A stretch of 64,000 bases of DNA from Pycnococcus provasolii (lineage: Eukaryota > Chlorophyta > Pseudoscourfieldiophyceae > Pseudoscourfieldiales), in NCBI GenBank assembly GCA_049487715.1, contig CP150560.1, positions 62,001 through 126,000 on the forward strand, read 5' to 3'. A model generated the notes under the pieces. It worked only from the letters and a program-made list of their open reading frames with translations. It searched no databases and was not told where the DNA came from. Positions 7,834 to 18,608 of this stretch are shown piece after piece (position 1 is the first letter of the stretch; each line of letters begins with the position of its first letter). Both the position numbers and the translations under genes were made by a program.

Positions 7834-10713
7834 ATGGTCCCAAAACCTTTCCTCCACGTCGGAGCCTTCCCGATCCGCCTCGGACGAACGAGAGCAAAGG
7901 CGCGCACGAGTAGAAGAAGCAGGTCGCTCATGTCCCACCTCGTCGCAGGGGTGGCGTCCGCGCGCAAAAGCAAGGAGGACAGGTGGTGCGTCGTGCCTCT
8001 CGGCGGGCCGCAAGGGAAACCGACGGCGGGGAGCTCGTTCTGCGCGGCGTGCATCTTCGACGGACACGCGGGCTACCGGGCTGCGGAGACAGCGGCAAGG
8101 GAACTGCCACGCCGACTTCACGCGGCACTGCACCAGTGCAAAGACGACATCGTGGAGGCGGCGGCCGCAACGGCGACGGAACTTGCGAAAGACGTGAAAC
8201 ACGGCGCGGCGGTGGGGTGTGCGGCGTGCATCTGCCCACCCGACGAGTCCGGTTCCACGATGTGCCTTTGCATCGTCAGAGAAAGGTCAGCCGAACGTGA
8301 CGTCGAGGTTGTCACCGCGAACGTTGGCGACTCAAGAGCAGTCGCTTGCACAATGGGACACTGTACGCCAACGGCGCGTGCGCTGACGCGCGACCACTCG
8401 CTCGACGACGAGTCCGAACGGGCTCGTATCAAAGCCGCCGGCGGGCGCGTGGCGAGGAGGAAAGTGGGTGGCGAGGAAGTGGGTCCTCTGCGTGTTTGGC
8501 CTGGAGGAATTGCCGTGAGCCGTCGCCTCGGCGGACCGCCTTCGGTGGAGCACGTACTTTGCTCGGACGCCGACGTCTCTCGCACGGTGCTTTCGAGCGA
8601 CGAGCGGAGAATTGTGGTTGCCAGCGACGGCCTGTGGAATGCCATCACTCTTGAGCAATGCGCAAAGGTGTGCAGCACGGCAGGGATGGACCCGACCGAC
8701 GCCGCGAAGGCGCTCGTGAACGCTGCCGTGAAGGCGCGTGGCTTGCACGATGACATCACAGTTGTCGTCATCGACCGCGCTATGGAGCAGGGAAACTCCC
8801 CGCGCACGGGAAAGTTCTCGGCGCTGTCGCCAAGCGAGGCGGATATCACGCACGAGGTGCCAGCATCCATCACGAATAGCGACGACGTGACGGTGCACCC
8901 CAATCATGGCATCGATGGCAGCAAGCGCGCGAGTTTCTTTGCGCCATGGGCGTTGCCTGATCTGCTGAAGGAAGTTCCAAGCCGTGCGATTGGTCCTGGT
9001 GGGAATGTTGACGACACGTACGCAATGGGAGACCTCGTCGGGCGTGGCCAATTCGCGGCGGTGCACGCCGCGTCTCCCATCGCGTTTGCGGGAACGAAGG
9101 TTGCGGTGAAGACTGTGCACAAGGAGTCTAATCTGCTTGACCTCGTGCGTAATGAGCTCGACGCACTGGTGGCGATGAAGGAGGCTGGTGGCCATTCAAA
9201 CGTGATGGACTTATTCGCGACGTTCGAAACGAAGCACGTGCTTCACTTCGTGACCGACCTGTACTCCGGCGGCACCTTGACAGAGCACATCAGCCAGCTG
9301 TCGAAACTAGGCGAGGGTGACATTGCAATCACCGTGAGGCAGGTGCTCTCCGCGCTGTCTTTCTTGCACTCATGCGGCGTGTTGCATCTCGACATAAAAC
9401 CTGACAACATCATGGTGCGCTCCGCCGGAGGCGAGCACGAAATGGGCCGCGTCGTGCTCGCAGACTTTGGATCCGCGATACTCTTCGATCCCAAGTCACG
9501 GGAAGCGCGCGAGCACCGCATTTGCCGTGGTCTGAAGGGTACGAAGTACTTCGCGGCGCCCGAGGTGCTACGGATGGAATGGCACGGAGCACTCGCCGAC
9601 GTGTACTCTGTTGGAATGACTGCACACGTTCTTCTCTGCGGTATGCCTCCGGCTGACAGCGCCCTGCGCACTCATCACGCGAAGCTGCTGAAGGGAGACG
9701 TTGAGAGCACGCTGCCCACTGAGCTCTCGGCGACGGGCAAGGCTTTCATGAGACAGCTGTTGGCACCTGCAGTCAAGGACCGTCCGACCGCGCAGCTAGC
9801 GAAGGAGTCTGCAGAGCTGTGGGCGGCGGCTGGCATGTCTCATGCACCGAGTCTTCGCGCAGCTCAAGCGCAGTCTATGAAGTACAACGCCGCGGCGAAC
9901 TACGAGGGTGCCGTGCTTGCGGCTCTCGCCGCCGGCCTTTCGAAGGCTGGCGCGAAAAAGCTAAGAAAGTGTTTGCCAGAGAGCGGTGGCGACGAAGACC
10001 ACGACGACGACCACGACCACGACGTTTTGTCCGCCGTTCTACTCGAGGAGTCGCTGGCAGCGGCCTCTCTTCCTGCCATGCAAGGCGAGGCTGCGCGCAT
10101 TCGCGTCGAGTGCGGGGATGGGCCGGAACTGTTTGTGCGCCGCCACCTTGTGGAAGGTTTGGAGGCTTACGCGAAGCGCCACGAGCGTCTCTTGGCAAGC
10201 AGCGGCGACATCAGCCTTCGCGGCGGTGGCGGCGGCAGCAGTGCGCATCTCAACGACACGGGCACAGACGACAGCACGAATGGCGGTAGCGTGAGAGGCT
10301 TTGGCCGCGTGCGCATGTTTCTCGAGCTGCAACGTGTCTGGCGAGGTGCACTTCCCAATCACGTGGGCGACAGCGTGCGTGGTGGTAGTGGCGGTGGCGG
10401 TGGCGGCGTTGCATTGGATCATAGTTCTTCTCGATCCTTGTCTACGCACCTCTCGCGCGTCGCAAGCTCTTCTGGAATTGATCAGCGCCTGCGTCACCAA
10501 ATGAGCCGCGTGAGTGAGGAGCCTCCCGTCTCTTTGTCGCGCCTATCGAGCGAGGTGGCAGGAGTCCGAGTTCCACACGGCACCGATGCGGAGGATGAGC
10601 GTGCCCACGGCGGCCACACTTTGTACCGCGCTCTGTCGACTGGTCCAGAAGCGCCTGCCATATCTTCAGGTGGGCACAGGTACGTCTCCGTGGAGAGCGA
10701 AGAGAGCAAGTAA
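7834..10713 (+). CDS. PP2C phosphatase-protein kinase fusion
   Basis: This 959-aa protein joins two opposing activities. Residues ~30-320 are a PP2C Ser/Thr phosphatase: KEDRW, CIFDGHAG, NVGDSRAVAC, VASDGLWN and HDDITVVVID supply the usual metal-binding acids, although the usual SRxxGD is SRRLGG. Residues ~390-680 are a protein kinase: VGRGQFAAVH glycine loop, VAVKTVH lysine, HLDIKPDN catalytic loop, LADFGSA, and GTKYFAAPEV. Both look catalytically complete. The C-terminal ~270 residues are low complexity (acidic/His, Gly and Ser-rich) with an IQ-like FLELQRVWRG. Plants have a kinase/PP2C protein with the opposite domain order. Two in-frame ATGs (7834, 7930) are possible; the second removes a basic leader. 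Confidence 0.88.
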   Translation: MVPKPFLHVGAFPIRLGRTRAKARTSRRSRSLMSHLVAGVASARKSKEDRWCVVPLGGPQGKPTAGSSFCAACIFDGHAGYRAAETAARELPRRLHAALHQCKDDIVEAAAATATELAKDVKHGAAVGCAACICPPDESGSTMCLCIVRERSAERDVEVVTANVGDSRAVACTMGHCTPTARALTRDHSLDDESERARIKAAGGRVARRKVGGEEVGPLRVWPGGIAVSRRLGGPPSVEHVLCSDADVSRTVLSSDERRIVVASDGLWNAITLEQCAKVCSTAGMDPTDAAKALVNAAVKARGLHDDITVVVIDRAMEQGNSPRTGKFSALSPSEADITHEVPASITNSDDVTVHPNHGIDGSKRASFFAPWALPDLLKEVPSRAIGPGGNVDDTYAMGDLVGRGQFAAVHAASPIAFAGTKVAVKTVHKESNLLDLVRNELDALVAMKEAGGHSNVMDLFATFETKHVLHFVTDLYSGGTLTEHISQLSKLGEGDIAITVRQVLSALSFLHSCGVLHLDIKPDNIMVRSAGGEHEMGRVVLADFGSAILFDPKSREAREHRICRGLKGTKYFAAPEVLRMEWHGALADVYSVGMTAHVLLCGMPPADSALRTHHAKLLKGDVESTLPTELSATGKAFMRQLLAPAVKDRPTAQLAKESAELWAAAGMSHAPSLRAAQAQSMKYNAAANYEGAVLAALAAGLSKAGAKKLRKCLPESGGDEDHDDDHDHDVLSAVLLEESLAAASLPAMQGEAARIRVECGDGPELFVRRHLVEGLEAYAKRHERLLASSGDISLRGGGGGSSAHLNDTGTDDSTNGGSVRGFGRVRMFLELQRVWRGALPNHVGDSVRGGSGGGGGGVALDHSSSRSLSTHLSRVASSSGIDQRLRHQMSRVSEEPPVSLSRLSSEVAGVRVPHGTDAEDERAHGGHTLYRALSTGPEAPAISSGGHRYVSVESEESK

Positions 10714-11409
10714 ACAGATGTCGAAACGTGTACATAACCTTACTTAGGTGTTGTGTGTGTCCTTACGCCGCGCAAGTCCTTTTCCTTGGACCCCGACAAG
10801 AAAAAGTAAAAGTCCAGCCTGTCGAATGTTCGTTCTTTTTGACCCTCGATCGGTCCATCGCGATCTACGGTTCAGATTCCAACTCGGAAGGTGCCTTTTT
10901 AATGTTTGCGTCCTTTTGGAGCTTTTCGCCGATCATTAGAAAAGCGTGGCAGGCGGCGTGACTGGACGACAAGGATTAAATTAGCATGAAAAAAAGGGTA
11001 AAACGAACACCCCAAAAGATCAACCTTCGAAGTGTTTCGAAGTGTGCGCTCGTTGATTCCTGACGTTGATTCCTCCACCATGAGGACCACAAGCATTAGT
11101 ATCAGTCCACGAGCACCACGAACTGAAAAACCCAAAGTATCAGATTCCCAGAGGGGAAAAAACAAACACACACACGTGACGTTTGGGATGGGACTATGGG
11201 AGGGATGTGATGTGTCCCCCCCCTGCCCCCTGGTCAGATGTCTGGGACGCAAGTCGGCCGAGGAAGGAAAGTTGGTCCCCCCCCCCCCCCCTGTTCCCCT
11301 GTTCCGTTTTAGTAGGCCGCGGCATTCCTCGAGGCCCTTCCGCATTCCTCTCCCGGGAGCACTCACTCACTCACTCACGCGATAGCCTGCTCCGTCCGTG
11401 TCTCGCCTC
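10714..11409. other. Intergenic stretch before NDR kinase
   Basis: No gene is seen. The part after ~11150 holds a C run at 11277-11291, which is a likely site of length error, and an ACTC repeat at about 11361-11378 just before the kinase start. Confidence 0.6.
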
Positions 11410-11436
11410 ATGCTCGGCGTCGCGCTTTCTCGGTGC

Positions 11437-11469
<33 letters not shown>

Positions 11470-13581
11470 TCTGTCGCGCATATTTCTGATGGAAAGCGTT
11501 CCTCTCCTCCTACCCAGCTCGATGTCGCTCCAGGTGGTGACTCGAAGGAGAATGCCCCCAAGCTTCTGCTCTCCAAATTACCCCCCGCGTTGAGAAACAC
11601 GCAATCGGGGGATGACGTGCAGCACGAATCCATGGCATCCACGGGACCGTCGTCCGCGGCGCTCATGCGCGCGGAAGCGGCGCGCGCGTTCATTGAAAAC
11701 ATGTACCAAGAACAGGACACAGCCAGGGAAGCGCGCGCGAGTCGTCGTCGTCGTTTCATGGAACAGGCAACCACTCTCTCGAGCAGAGAGGCATCCTTGA
11801 GACTCAAGGAACTCGAGTCGAGGGAAACAGCATTCACGAGACTCAGGTGGAGAAGGCTGAACGTCCGCGACTTCGAGCCGATGAAACTCATTGGAAGAGG
11901 CGCGTTCGGGGAAGTCAGGCTCGTCAAGGAAAGGGTCACGGGTCAGCCGTACGCGATGAAAAGGCTCAAGAAAAGCGAGATGATTCGAAGAGGGCAGGTG
12001 GACCACGTCAGAAGCGAAAGAAACGTGCTCGCAAGCGCAAGCGACCACACCAGGTACATCGTCAGACTCGCTTACAGCTTCCAGGATGAGAATAACCTGT
12101 ACCTCGTCATGGAGTACCTACCCGGTGGGGACATCATGACCTTGCTCATGCGCAAGGACGTGCTCGCCGAGGACGAGGCGCGCTGCTACCTTGCGCAGAC
12201 GGTGCTTGCCATCGGATACGTGCACGCGCTCGGGTACGTGCACAGGGACATCAAGCCGGACAACCTGCTCCTCGACGCCGAGGGGAACCTCAAGCTGTCC
12301 GACTTTGGCCTGTGCAGACCTCTGTTCAGCGAAGAACGGCGCTTGTCCATGCAAGGCGAGCGTCCTGCGAACGTCGGTAGCACGAAGAAGAGGCACAGCA
12401 AGAGCCGGTCGGATGCAGACACTCTCGCCTCTTCCGAGGGTGCATCGTTCAGCACGGCTCACAGCTCGCAGACGTCTGACGAGCACGCGTCGCTGCCAGC
12501 TCCACCCACGCATGGATCGCGCAGGGAGAGCCGCGGTCGAAGCCGCGAGAGCCGGGCAGCGGCACGGCAGCTCGCCTTCAGCACGGTTGGCACGCCTGAC
12601 TACATTGCGCCGGAGGTGCTTCGAAAGACGGGGTACGACGAAAAGTGCGACTGGTGGAGCCTCGGTGCCATTGCGTTTGAGATGCTGTGCGGCTATCCGC
12701 CGTTCTACTCCGACGATCCGTCGGTGACGTGCCGCAAGATTGTGCGTTGGCGCGAGCACCTCTCGTTCCCGCAGCCATCGCGTGGCTACGGCGACGCAGC
12801 TGGCGGCGGCGCCGGCGCGCCGGAGATCACGCCGCGATCGAAGAGCTTCGTGCAGGGCATGCTCTGCGAGGCGTCGGACCGCCTGGGTAGCGTCGCCGGC
12901 GTCGAGGATCTTAAGGGCCATGCATTTTTCGCCGAGGCTAACGTGCGATGGGATGACGTGCGAGGAAGCACGGGTGCGGCAAAGTACCGGCCTCGGGTGG
13001 ATCACGAGCTGGACACTCGGAACTTTGACGAGTTCAGCGAGCGTGGTTCGGCGCCTGAACTCGGCTGCGTTTCCGATGCAGCTGAAAGGCAGCTGTCGCC
13101 CCCGAGACCAGAACAGCACCATCAGCAGCCTCCCCGAGGTGCGGACACGCCGTCACCGCAGGAGCTGGGGGTGCTCGCACCTCTGTCGTCTTCGCCACTT
13201 CCGGCCACGACCATATCGTCGAGCAGAGGCGGCGGCACCACACCGCACATGGGTGATGGTGACGGGAGCGAAAGCCTTAGTCGGTCCGCTCCCGTCGATG
13301 ACCCCAGCAGGTGGCGGTACTACTACCGCGACCCACGATTCGTCGGCTACACCTTCAACAGCTGGGAGGCTGCAGTCGACGTTCTGGGAATGCCGGACAC
13401 ACCACCCCACGACGTTGAAGCGTCGCCTACCGGCGGAGGTGCAGGAGCAGGACGTCGATCAGGAACCCCTGGTCGGTTTTCGATGGCGCAGTTGCGTACT
13501 GGCTTGGCAGATGCTGCCGCGGCGGCGGCTAAGGTGGTGACGAAGGCTGCTGCAGCAGGAGCGGCGGGGTCTGTACCTTGA
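11410..13581 (+). CDS. NDR/LATS-family AGC protein kinase
   Basis: This 723-aa Ser/Thr kinase belongs to the NDR/LATS branch (Hippo/MOR-type signalling, cell polarity and division). The N-terminus has a polyQ run (about residues 5-13), then the MOB-binding-like basic helix region ([18 protein letters not shown]). The kinase domain begins at [15 protein letters not shown] near residue 153, with [28 protein letters not shown] and [11 protein letters not shown]. About 90 Ser/Arg-rich residues are inserted between SDFGLC and the activation loop, as in NDR kinases. The C-tail has FDEFSE and a hydrophobic motif FVGYTF (~643) with the phosphorylatable Thr. The frame extends to a GTG at 11398; the first ATG at 11410 is used. 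Confidence 0.9.
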
Positions 13582-13816
13582 CGAAACCAAAAAAGAAAAC
13601 CAAGTCCAGCCCAGTCCAGTCCAACCCTTCTTAACTTTGAAGGTGTAAATATCCAAACAAACCAATACTATATTAGTTTTCTTCTTCCTCTTTTTCCCAA
13701 GAGGTACGTAAAAAGCTTCAAAAAAAAATTCGTTATCGAGTGAGTGTCTTACAAAAGTTTACCGGTCGTCTTTTCTTCATTCTTTGTTGTGTTGTGAAAA
13801 TGCGTCGTCGAAGAAG

Positions 13817-14230
13817 TTAGTACTGCGGCGGTTCTTGGTCTGCACCCATGACGCAGTTGGAATGCCTGACAATTGCCCGTCCGACGGCGTTAATCCAGTC
13901 CTCCTTTTCCTTGTCTGTGTCCGCGATGAAGTACATGGTGCTATCGTGGGATGAGATTTCAAAGGCGTGTGCGCGGTTGAGCTGTTCCTCTGCGCCCTTG
14001 ATGGAGAGACACTTCGCCACGTCAATGCACCCTCGCGGTTGGCTGTCAGGCCCCACGTCGTTTGACTTGAACCAGAACAGCCTTCCCTGTTTCATGACGA
14101 AGAAGCGGCGTCGCCACGTCTTGATGTACTCGCCTTGTTTGTGCAGCCATCCTGAGCGTTCGGGCGCGTGCCAGAACTCGACGCCGTGCGTTTCCACGGG
14201 CTTCCACAGAGACGCGAACAGGGACGCCAT
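13817..14230 (-). CDS. Plant PH1-like pleckstrin-homology domain protein
   Basis: The 137-aa product is almost entirely one PH domain, which binds phosphoinositides on membranes. GVEFWHAPERSGWLHKQGEY, IKTWRRRFFVMKQGRLFWF, AFEISSHDSTMYFIADT and EKEDWINAVGRAIV closely follow plant PH1 proteins, in order and in length. The open frame extends upstream to 14338, but that part is low complexity and hydrophobic; the ATG at 14230 matches the family's start. Transcription converges with the upstream kinase gene on the plus strand, leaving 235 bp between the two stops. Confidence 0.9.
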   Translation of the reverse strand: MASLFASLWKPVETHGVEFWHAPERSGWLHKQGEYIKTWRRRFFVMKQGRLFWFKSNDVGPDSQPRGCIDVAKCLSIKGAEEQLNRAHAFEISSHDSTMYFIADTDKEKEDWINAVGRAIVRHSNCVMGADQEPPQY

Positions 14231-15352
14231 AATATGAGCAGGATGATTATGAAGAGCAAGATGAATACTAGGAAGAGGACGAGAGGAGGTGACGCGTTGT
14301 GACGACCCCGACGGAACGACGGAACGAAAGACAAACAAAACAAAACAGAACAGCGAGTCGTAAAAAGTAGACTAGGAAGTGGGAGGAGAAAGAAGGTCCG
14401 AGGGGGAATGGAAAACCAAATACCGGATGATTGGGGGTCGGGAACAACATCAAGTCGGGAACAGAAGTCGGGAACAGTAATTCTAATTCATTCGGGGTTC
14501 CCAGTCCCAGGAAAAAAAACACAACAAGACTCAACAAGAAAAGGGGGAGCCTCCTCCTCCTCTGAGCCTCCCTCCACGTGAATTGGTGAATGGAGGCTCC
14601 CTTCGTTTCACGTCCTTTCGGCCTCTTTGTGCCCTCGTGTCGTTGCCCCGTGTCGTTGGTCGTCCGTCCCGACTCCCGAGCCACTGAGCAACTGGTGCTT
14701 GGTAAAGGTACTACGATACCTCGTCTCGCCTTCTTTCGCGTCGCCTTCTTTCGCGTCGTCATTGGCAAGGGGCTTATTCTTGACCACCTCTGTGGGCAGG
14801 GTAAACACATACAAACGAGAAAGGAGGGAGGGAGGGAGGGAGGCTCAAGCTTGGGCATCAAGAACAGTGCGCAAGAACGGTGGTAACTTATAGTACCATT
14901 TTTCCGTTTTTACCAACCAAGCCGCGGCAAATTGCAGGCAGGCAGGCAGGCAGGCAGGCAGGGACACGTTGTGATGACGTTGTACAGTAGCTCAGCGGAG
15001 GTGCTCATCGAATAGGTGCTATGAAGCGGTCGAATACATATGAGCACTACCGTACCTTAGGTCGTATTCTTGGGGATCCACCTCTCGGTGGAATCCTCAA
15101 GTCCATCGACGGGAGCCACTCTGGGTTATGGTTCTGAACCCTCCTCAGGCTCCAGTCCTTCCTCTTCGGCTTTCTCTCGCGTTCTCTCCCTCTGGTGCGA
15201 TCACACCGGCCATCGGCAAAGCTCCTCGTGCGTTTACCCTCGGAACTGTCCTGTTCTCGCCGTCGTCTTCGTCGTCTCCTTCTGGGCGCGCACTGGCGTG
15301 CAAGAAGTTTCTCTGTCTCTCTGTTTTCTTTAAGTTTTGGTGACTCCTTAGG
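14231..15352. other. 1.1-kb divergent intergenic region
   Basis: It separates the PH-domain gene (minus) from GLG1 (plus). It includes a GGCA microsatellite at about 14936-14961, a GGAG run near 14823-14842, and two imperfect copies of TTCTTTCGCGTCG near 14733. No convincing coding sequence or RNA gene is seen. Confidence 0.6.
14936..14961. repeat. GCAG/GGCA tetranucleotide microsatellite
   Basis: About six tandem copies of GGCA are read directly in the intergenic region upstream of the GLG1-like gene. Confidence 0.9.
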
Positions 15353-18300
15353 ATGATCGCACCTCGTCGCTTCTTGCAGGCTTTTATCTTCCTGTCCGTT
15401 GCCGTGCTGGCCATCGCGCAGGACGACATCCAGGAGGAACCACCGGCCGGGGAGGATCCCGTTGACACAGGCGTCGACGTCGACGACGTCGGCGAAGACT
15501 CCTACAAATCTGTCAAAGGAACCGCGAAAAAGGCATGGCAAAACTTCAAGCCGTCTCTCGCGCACTGGAGCAACATAGGCGACTTTGAAGCCGCGGCGAC
15601 CGTGCCCAGGTGGGAACGCCAGTTCCTCGCTGACGTCGACCCGAACCACTTCGCAAGCGGAGACGTGCCCGTCGACGGCGCGTGCGCGAGCGAGGTGAAG
15701 GAGTACTGCGCAACCGAAGAGGCGAGAAAGGCGATCTTCGCCGACGGGGAGGACAAGCCGCGCGCGCTCGGCGACAAAATCTTCACAGCGCCGGTGGCCA
15801 AGTGCCTTCGGCGAAAGATGATCCGAGAGCGCGTCTCGATCGACTCCGCGGCACCGTCCATATCGCCGCCGTGCCGACGCGAGGTGCGCGCGTACTTTGC
15901 GCACCGCGCCATGGACCTGCGCAGGGACCCGTCGCTTGTCAACGCTTGTCGCGCAGAGCTCGGCTCGCACTGCGCGGGCATCGCACCTGGAAGCGGCGCG
16001 GTGCTCGCGTGCCTCAAGTCGCACAAGGACGACCTCACCAGCAAATGCGCGACGGCCGTGACTGTGCGCCAGGCGGACAGCGCGGAGGACATTACGCTCG
16101 ACGGGCCGCTGAGGCTTGCGTGCTCCGCGGACCGCGACCGCCTGTGCAGCGAAATCGGATTCGGAGGCGGCAAGGCAAAGGCGTGCCTCGGCGAGAAGAT
16201 GAAGGAGCTTTCGTCCGACTGCCAGCGGGAGATATTCCGCCGTGACGTCGAGGATGCCGAGGACGTGCGCTTCAACAAGGTGCTGACCGAGGCGTGCGCC
16301 GCGGACAAGGTGCGCTTCTGCACGAGCGTCGAGCCGGGCCGCGCAAGGGTGCTCGGGTGCCTCGAGGACAACAAGGATCACCTCGAGTTCACCGATCCGT
16401 GCAAGAACGAGCTTCTCAAGTACATGGCGAGGCGCAGCACCGACTGGCGGCTCGACTACCGCCTTCGATCGCTCTGCTGGGCCGAGGTGGAGGAGCAGTG
16501 CTCCGACATCATCAAGCAGGACACCGGCGCAAGCATCTACGCGCCTTTCGAGCTGAGCGGGTCGGTGCTCGAGTGCCTGAAGGACAAGCGCAGCAACATC
16601 AAGGACAAGTCGTGCCAGGACTACGTGACGACGCTCGCGATCGCGGATGCCAGCGATCGCGGCGTGGACGTGCCGCTGCTGCTCTCGTGCGAATTCGACG
16701 TTCGCGCCAAGTGCGCCAACACGAGCCTCACGGACGGCGCGGAGGGTGGCGTCGGCGGCCTGCAGCACTGCCTGCGCCAGCACCAGGACACGCTCGAGGA
16801 GGGGTGCAAGAAAAAGCTGCTCCAGCGGCAAATCTGGGGTGCGTTCGACTACCGCCTCAAGCCTGGCATGGCTCGCCTGTGCGCGCGCGAACGCCTGCGC
16901 TTCTGCGCCGGGCTTCAGCCAGGCAAGGGCGACGTCGTGCGATGCCTGCAGGACCACCGCCTGGAGAACGGCTTCGGGCCCGTCTGCAAGCGTCTCGTCG
17001 AGGAGGACTTGGCGGAGGCTGCGGCGGACGTGCGCCTGCAGAGCAGCGTGCAGAACGGCTGCGGAGAGGACCTGCAGCGCATCTGCGGCCACGTCAAGCC
17101 GGGCAAGGGCAAGGTGCTGCACTGCCTCATGGCCAACTCCACGCAGGTGAGGGCGCCAGCCTGCCGCGAGGCTGTGATGCGTCTCATTTTCCAGAGCGCG
17201 GACAACTGGAAGCACAACGCGGTTCTCCGCTCGGCGTGCAGCAACGACGTGAGCGCGTACTGCCGCACGGTGAAGCCCGGAGCTGGCTCGGTGCACCGGT
17301 GCCTGCGCACGCACTGGCACGATCTCAGCGTGACTTGCCGCAATGCGCAGGAATTCCTCGAGTCGAAGGAGTCGGAGGACATTCGCCTCGAGCCTCGCCT
17401 TCGCGTCGCGTGCCGTGAGGCACAGAGCAAGTACTGCATGGGCATTGAGCCGGGCAATGCTCGCGTCATCTCTTGCCTGCAGAGCCACCTCTCGGACGAC
17501 GGATTTCCGCACGGCTGCGGTGAGGAGATGTCCAAGCTCATCTCCATGACGAGCGAGAAGCTGTCGCTGCAGAAGCGTCTCGTGAGCGCCTGCTCGAACG
17601 AGTTTGTCAACCGATGCGGCATTCCGCTGAACGACACGTACCTGAACGCGATCAAGCACGGAAGCCAGGAGGAGGAGACGGGCATGGCGTGTCTGCTCAG
17701 CCTGAGGCACGATGCGTACGACAAGGATGGAATTCACGACGTGAGCTGGGATATGGACGTCAGCCAGACGTGCCGCAATGAGCTCAGCCGCGTGACGCGC
17801 GTTCACTTCCGACTGTACCGACTCGAGTCGCGCTTCACCGAGCAGTGCGACGAGGATTCGGTGAAGTTCTGCGGCGTCGAGCGCCGCCTCGACACTGCCC
17901 CCTTTGCCGAGAGCGGGCAGGTGCATGCATGCCTTGCGCGCAAGGGCCCAGATGTGAGTCACGAGTGCTGGACAACGCTGATGTTCGCGAGCGGCGACGT
18001 GGACTCGAAGGTGCTTGCAGAGCACGACGACGTGGAAAACGCAGCCGCGATGGCTCTCGCTGGCATTGACAATTCCGCCGAGCATGCGGAGGACATGCTG
18101 GACTCGGTGATTGAGATGGCGCAGCCATACACCTACACGTACGGCGACGACATGAACCTTCCTGCTGGATCCCCCCCAAAGCGTGTGACTGGCCTTCACG
18201 TGAGCGGCTTCCGTGGCGTGGTATTCTTCTTGCTGATTGTTGTGAGCACAGCAATCGGAAGCTGCGTGGTGGCTGCGTACTTCCGAAATAGCATAATGCG

Positions 18301-18391
18301 CGCCATGAGCGCCGTGGGTGTTGACACGGGAGCAGTTGCAGCGCCAGGTGGCCGGGGTAAGAAGGGCATCGTGTATGTTGACAAGGACTAA
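15353..18391 (+). CDS. GLG1: GLG1-like cysteine-rich Golgi membrane protein
   Basis: This 1012-aa protein is a type I membrane protein. An N-terminal signal peptide (FIFLSVAVLAIAQ, residues ~9-22) is followed by more than a dozen cysteine-rich repeats of about 60 residues, of the form AC…D…RFC…GxGxVxxCLxxH…C, the signature of Golgi apparatus protein 1 (also ESL-1/MG160). A single membrane span lies near residues 952-975 (GVVFFLLIVVSTAIGSCVV), then a short basic cytosolic tail. In animals the family binds growth factors and glycans in the Golgi; its role in algae is unknown. It is uninterrupted, and the opposite strand also happens to be open over its whole length because of GC bias. Confidence 0.9.
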   Translation: MIAPRRFLQAFIFLSVAVLAIAQDDIQEEPPAGEDPVDTGVDVDDVGEDSYKSVKGTAKKAWQNFKPSLAHWSNIGDFEAAATVPRWERQFLADVDPNHFASGDVPVDGACASEVKEYCATEEARKAIFADGEDKPRALGDKIFTAPVAKCLRRKMIRERVSIDSAAPSISPPCRREVRAYFAHRAMDLRRDPSLVNACRAELGSHCAGIAPGSGAVLACLKSHKDDLTSKCATAVTVRQADSAEDITLDGPLRLACSADRDRLCSEIGFGGGKAKACLGEKMKELSSDCQREIFRRDVEDAEDVRFNKVLTEACAADKVRFCTSVEPGRARVLGCLEDNKDHLEFTDPCKNELLKYMARRSTDWRLDYRLRSLCWAEVEEQCSDIIKQDTGASIYAPFELSGSVLECLKDKRSNIKDKSCQDYVTTLAIADASDRGVDVPLLLSCEFDVRAKCANTSLTDGAEGGVGGLQHCLRQHQDTLEEGCKKKLLQRQIWGAFDYRLKPGMARLCARERLRFCAGLQPGKGDVVRCLQDHRLENGFGPVCKRLVEEDLAEAAADVRLQSSVQNGCGEDLQRICGHVKPGKGKVLHCLMANSTQVRAPACREAVMRLIFQSADNWKHNAVLRSACSNDVSAYCRTVKPGAGSVHRCLRTHWHDLSVTCRNAQEFLESKESEDIRLEPRLRVACREAQSKYCMGIEPGNARVISCLQSHLSDDGFPHGCGEEMSKLISMTSEKLSLQKRLVSACSNEFVNRCGIPLNDTYLNAIKHGSQEEETGMACLLSLRHDAYDKDGIHDVSWDMDVSQTCRNELSRVTRVHFRLYRLESRFTEQCDEDSVKFCGVERRLDTAPFAESGQVHACLARKGPDVSHECWTTLMFASGDVDSKVLAEHDDVENAAAMALAGIDNSAEHAEDMLDSVIEMAQPYTYTYGDDMNLPAGSPPKRVTGLHVSGFRGVVFFLLIVVSTAIGSCVVAAYFRNSIMRAMSAVGVDTGAVAAPGGRGKKGIVYVDKD

Positions 18392-18436
18392 TAAAATAAG
18401 GGGGCTAGGGACGAATCAGTGAAAAGAAAAAAAAAC

Positions 18437-18437
18437 G

Positions 18438-18468
<31 letters not shown>

Positions 18469-18470
18469 TA
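18437..18470. repeat. CGA trinucleotide microsatellite
   Basis: About eleven CGA units lie in the 3' region between the GLG1 stop and the convergent membrane-protein gene. Confidence 0.9.
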
Positions 18471-18608
18471 CCACCAACAACGCTATCATAGGATTTTTCT
18501 TATTTGAAATAAAAATCTGAGTGATAATGGGACATATACAAAAGTGAACCCAAATAGTCACGCCTATTAAATTAGGACAACTTAGGACAACTTTGTTTTC
18601 GTTTGGTA

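Noticed and set aside
11277-11291. C homopolymer as a regulatory element
   Set aside because: Run length is unreliable and nothing else supports a function.
15047-18199. 1050-codon minus-strand open frame
   Set aside because: It lies opposite the GLG1-like gene, whose Cys repeats, signal peptide and membrane span are clear. GC-rich third positions leave the antisense strand open by chance.
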